Assembly (NCBI GenBank): GCA_022510525.1 | Contig: JAFLTH010000026.1 | Coordinates: 1-36,380 of the forward strand | DNA length: 36,380 nt | Source of the DNA: Lachnospiraceae bacterium | GTDB lineage: Bacteria; Bacillota; Clostridia; Lachnospirales; Lachnospiraceae | Reading direction: 5' to 3' | Shown: in pieces, positions 34,763-36,380 of the stretch | How the letters are laid out: every line of letters begins with the position of its first letter | Numbering within the stretch: the stretch's first letter is position 1 | Notes under the pieces: generated by a model | What the model was told of the DNA's origin: nothing | Database searches by the model: none | The model's input: the letters and a program-made list of their open reading frames with translations, nothing else | Made by a program: the position numbers and the translations under genes

Positions 34763-35474
34763 TTGATGAGACCTCCTTTAATTGTGGATATATTATCGTC
34801 CGATAAGCGGTTCCATATTTGGAAAATGAAGTTTTATATATATGTTCTTCCGATAAAATATTAAGCATCCAAAGGGGAATACCTGTCGAACATTTTATCT
34901 CCATCAAAACTTTTCCATCCTCCAAAAGAGGGGTCCCCCATACATCGGATTCAAGTGAGATATCTTCCTGCCTGCATAAAATATTATCATCAAAGGTAAC
35001 ACGGAAATCACCGCCATCCGGTGAATAATATGCTTCACGCTCATATGAAAGGAATACAACAGGATGAAGATTTTCATAATAGGATAGGAAATAATCAATT
35101 TCTTTAGATATCTGTGATTCTTCCTCACAAGACTCTTCTCCCGCCACCCAGTTCATAGCAGAAATCTCGGAAAGCGGAAGCCTTCGCTTATAAACAACAG
35201 ATTGGTATTTCTTTTTAAGTTCCACGAAAACCGTGCTTTTGGGTTTTGCCTTATTATAACTACGTATACGAAGTTTTTCCTTATATGCAGGGCCTTCAAT
35301 TGATTTTCTTATCAATCTGTAATTATCCGTATCAAAATAAATATTGCGGATAACGGTGCGCCCGTATTCATCCAACGCCATATACGGTTCCATAGCCTTA
35401 ATTATTTTTTCTTTCTGTTCCTGCGTAATTATGTATTTTAACTCATAGCGCATGAAAACGTTTTGATATTTCAT
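34755..35474 (-). CDS. VTC-domain polyphosphate polymerase family protein
   Basis: A 239-residue cytoplasmic protein of the VTC (triphosphate tunnel) family, whose yeast member VTC4 makes polyphosphate from ATP. The basic tunnel residues are visible: RYELKYI (Arg9, Glu11, Lys13), YKEKLRIRSYNK, VFVELKKKYQSVVYKRR, YEREAYY, the metal-binding EIKCS, and the late FSKYGTAYR. No SPX domain is present, as usual in bacteria. The start at 35474 has a perfect AAGGAGGAT site. It is the first gene of VTC/DUF4956/DUF4353; a TATAAT is present on the minus strand at plus 35499-35504, but a -35 box is not clear. Bacterial activity has rarely been tested. Confidence 0.88.
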   Translation of the reverse strand: MKYQNVFMRYELKYIITQEQKEKIIKAMEPYMALDEYGRTVIRNIYFDTDNYRLIRKSIEGPAYKEKLRIRSYNKAKPKSTVFVELKKKYQSVVYKRRLPLSEISAMNWVAGEESCEEESQISKEIDYFLSYYENLHPVVFLSYEREAYYSPDGGDFRVTFDDNILCRQEDISLESDVWGTPLLEDGKVLMEIKCSTGIPLWMLNILSEEHIYKTSFSKYGTAYRTIIYPQLKEVSSNA

Positions 35475-35571
35475 TACAATATCCTCCTTTTCGCTGCTAT
35501 TATAATTATGAAAACTTAATCCAACTTTAAAATTATAAAAAATTTTCTAATATTATTACTTCAATTACCTA

Positions 35572-35600
35572 TTGACAGAACATTATTGTTCTGATACATT
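35572..35600 (+). promoter_or_regulatory. Promoter of the XRE regulator gene
   Basis: TTGACA at 35572-35577 and TACATT at 35595-35600 are 17 bases apart. The spacer is filled by a palindrome (35576-35593). The transcript would have a leader of about 98 nt. TTGTTCT recurs at 35586, 35618 and 35649, spaced 32 and 31 bases. Confidence 0.6.
35576..35593. promoter_or_regulatory. Operator CAGAACA-TTAT-TGTTCTG between -35 and -10
   Basis: Perfect seven-base arms around TTAT, covering the promoter spacer. Autoregulation by the adjacent XRE protein is the simplest inference; two more TTGTTCT half-sites follow downstream. Confidence 0.6.
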
Positions 35601-35704
35601 GAGTATATAGTACTTTATTGTTCTTGTTATTTAGTTTTCAGTACATAGTTGTTCTTTTCTTATATTTTAATTTGTGTTACCATTTTTTCATGGAGGCTCA
35701 AATT

Positions 35705-36295
35705 ATGCAAATTGGTGAAAACATTAAAAATTTACGAATAGAAAAGGGTATGACACAAAAACAATTAGGTGAAAAATGTGGCATTGCCGATTCAGCAATA
35801 AGAAGATATGAACTTGGAGGCGCCAATCCCAAAAGGGAGACTCTGAAAAAAATAGCTGATGCATTAGGCGTTTCAATATATGAATTAACCGGCGAATTTC
35901 AAGATATACCTCATATTGGTGAACAAATAAGAAAATATAGAACCGAAGCCGGATTATTTTTAACGCAATTAGCACATCATTTAAAGGTAACTGATCAAAC
36001 ACTTTACAAATGGGAACAAGGAATAATTCAACCTAAGGCAGAACAACTTCTGAAAATATGTAAAATACTTAATATCTCTATAAATGATTTGTATGGCGTA
36101 CATTTAAACTCGGATATGAAGTTAACCCAGGAAGAAAAACAGTATCTTGAAAAATACCGATTTATTTCCCAATATTCACCAGATGGCATTGATGCCGTTA
36201 ACTATATAATGGACAGAGAATATAAGATTGCCCGGCAGATACGTGATAATGAAATACACAAAGAAGAAATTACAGATATTACTCCGTTTGATTAG
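35705..36295 (+). CDS. XRE-family regulator with two helix-turn-helix domains
   Basis: A 196-residue cytoplasmic DNA-binding protein. The first HTH spans residues 3-58 (MTQKQLGEKCGIADSAIRRY, then LKKIADALGVSIYEL). The second spans about 63-120 (FLTQLAHHLKVTDQTLYKWE, LLKICKILNISINDLYG). The last 75 residues (LTQEEKQYLEKYRFISQYS, then a helical region) may dimerise or bind a partner. The start is placed at 35705, eight bases after GGAGG; upstream in-frame ATGs at 35690 and before lack a site. It is divergent from the VTC operon, and its promoter holds a CAGAACA/TGTTCTG palindrome, consistent with self-repression. Such tandem regulators are common in integrative elements and phages, and also in ordinary genomes. 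Confidence 0.85.
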   Translation: MQIGENIKNLRIEKGMTQKQLGEKCGIADSAIRRYELGGANPKRETLKKIADALGVSIYELTGEFQDIPHIGEQIRKYRTEAGLFLTQLAHHLKVTDQTLYKWEQGIIQPKAEQLLKICKILNISINDLYGVHLNSDMKLTQEEKQYLEKYRFISQYSPDGIDAVNYIMDREYKIARQIRDNEIHKEEITDITPFD

Positions 36296-36331
36296 CACCA
36301 TGACAATACAATATCCTTAACAGGGGAGCCA

Positions 36332-36380
36332 ATGGGGCGATTACGTCAGCTGCTGGACGAAAGGAAAGGAGCTGGTGCCA
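36332..36380 (+). CDS. Start of a further gene, cut by the window edge
   Basis: AGGGGAG three bases before an ATG at 36332 opens a frame without stop to the edge, reading MGRLRQLLDERKGAGA. The short fragment is basic and its codons are richer in G and C than the regulator upstream. No family can be named. It follows the XRE gene by 36 bases on the same strand and may be cotranscribed with it. Confidence 0.4.
   Translation, partial: MGRLRQLLDERKGAGA

Noticed and set aside
35578-35591. LexA/SOS box GAAC...GTTC
   Set aside because: The spacing is six bases, while the Firmicute LexA box has four. The site fits an operator for the neighbouring XRE protein better.

Overview
The window looks like a chromosomal segment from a Gram-positive anaerobe of the Lachnospiraceae (Clostridia). 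The indications are an AT-rich genome with strong AGGAGG-type ribosome binding sites, LacI/CUT1-type oligosaccharide gene sets without their own ATPase, a domain-permuted GH3 beta-glucosidase, a GH94 cellobiose phosphorylase, a TraX-like acyltransferase, DUF2752 and a VTC/DUF4956/DUF4353 cluster. The taxonomic call is inference from gene content. I see no rRNA, tRNA, CRISPR array or transposase.

Layout. 1-160: right half of a palindromic dispersed repeat. 161-1030: RlmI-like methyltransferase. 1040-4175: minus-strand genes, namely a repeat-rich membrane protein, then a tight threonine aldolase/TraX/DUF2752 operon. 4438-7527: DUF2798 membrane protein, sugar O-acetyltransferase overlapping an Fe-S-type flavoprotein, and a secreted ComEC-like metallo-beta-lactamase protein. 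7778-9178: soluble chemoreceptor with a zinc-binding CZB domain. 9278-19497: cello-oligosaccharide utilisation locus (GH3, two permeases, binding protein, LacI regulator, divergent cellobiose phosphorylase). 19634-22781: MacB-like ABC exporter or remodelling pair behind a double-operator promoter. 22912-24912: Fic protein and an unrecognised protein. 24958-25564: gene-free stretch holding two long hairpin structures. 25565-31366: oligopeptide ABC operon oppBCDFA with a terminator-like hairpin in its leader. 31539-32204: metallophosphoesterase. 32238-35474: polyphosphate-polymerase-like VTC protein, DUF4956 membrane protein and DUF4353 lipoprotein. 35705-36295: tandem-HTH XRE regulator with a palindrome in its promoter. 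36332 to the edge: start of a further gene.

How the genes work together. The sugar locus is coherent. The lipoprotein and two permeases would import cello-oligosaccharides using an ATPase encoded elsewhere. Cellobiose phosphorylase would split cellobiose into glucose-1-phosphate and glucose, and the GH3 enzyme would hydrolyse other beta-glucosides. LacI would control the set through two identical 17-bp sites in the divergent intergenic region. The opp operon adds peptide uptake.

The most interesting material is in the regulatory and intergenic DNA. It includes a MITE-like palindromic repeat present in two copies, a GC-rich ~170-nt hairpin island sharing a 13-mer motif with that repeat, twin GTTAGT-N4-GCTAACTCAT operators, a shared TTTTGCGCAAAA palindrome before two unrelated genes, phased ATAGCAA repeats over the binding-protein promoter, and a leader terminator before oppB. 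All functional statements are from reading the sequence; no database search was run.
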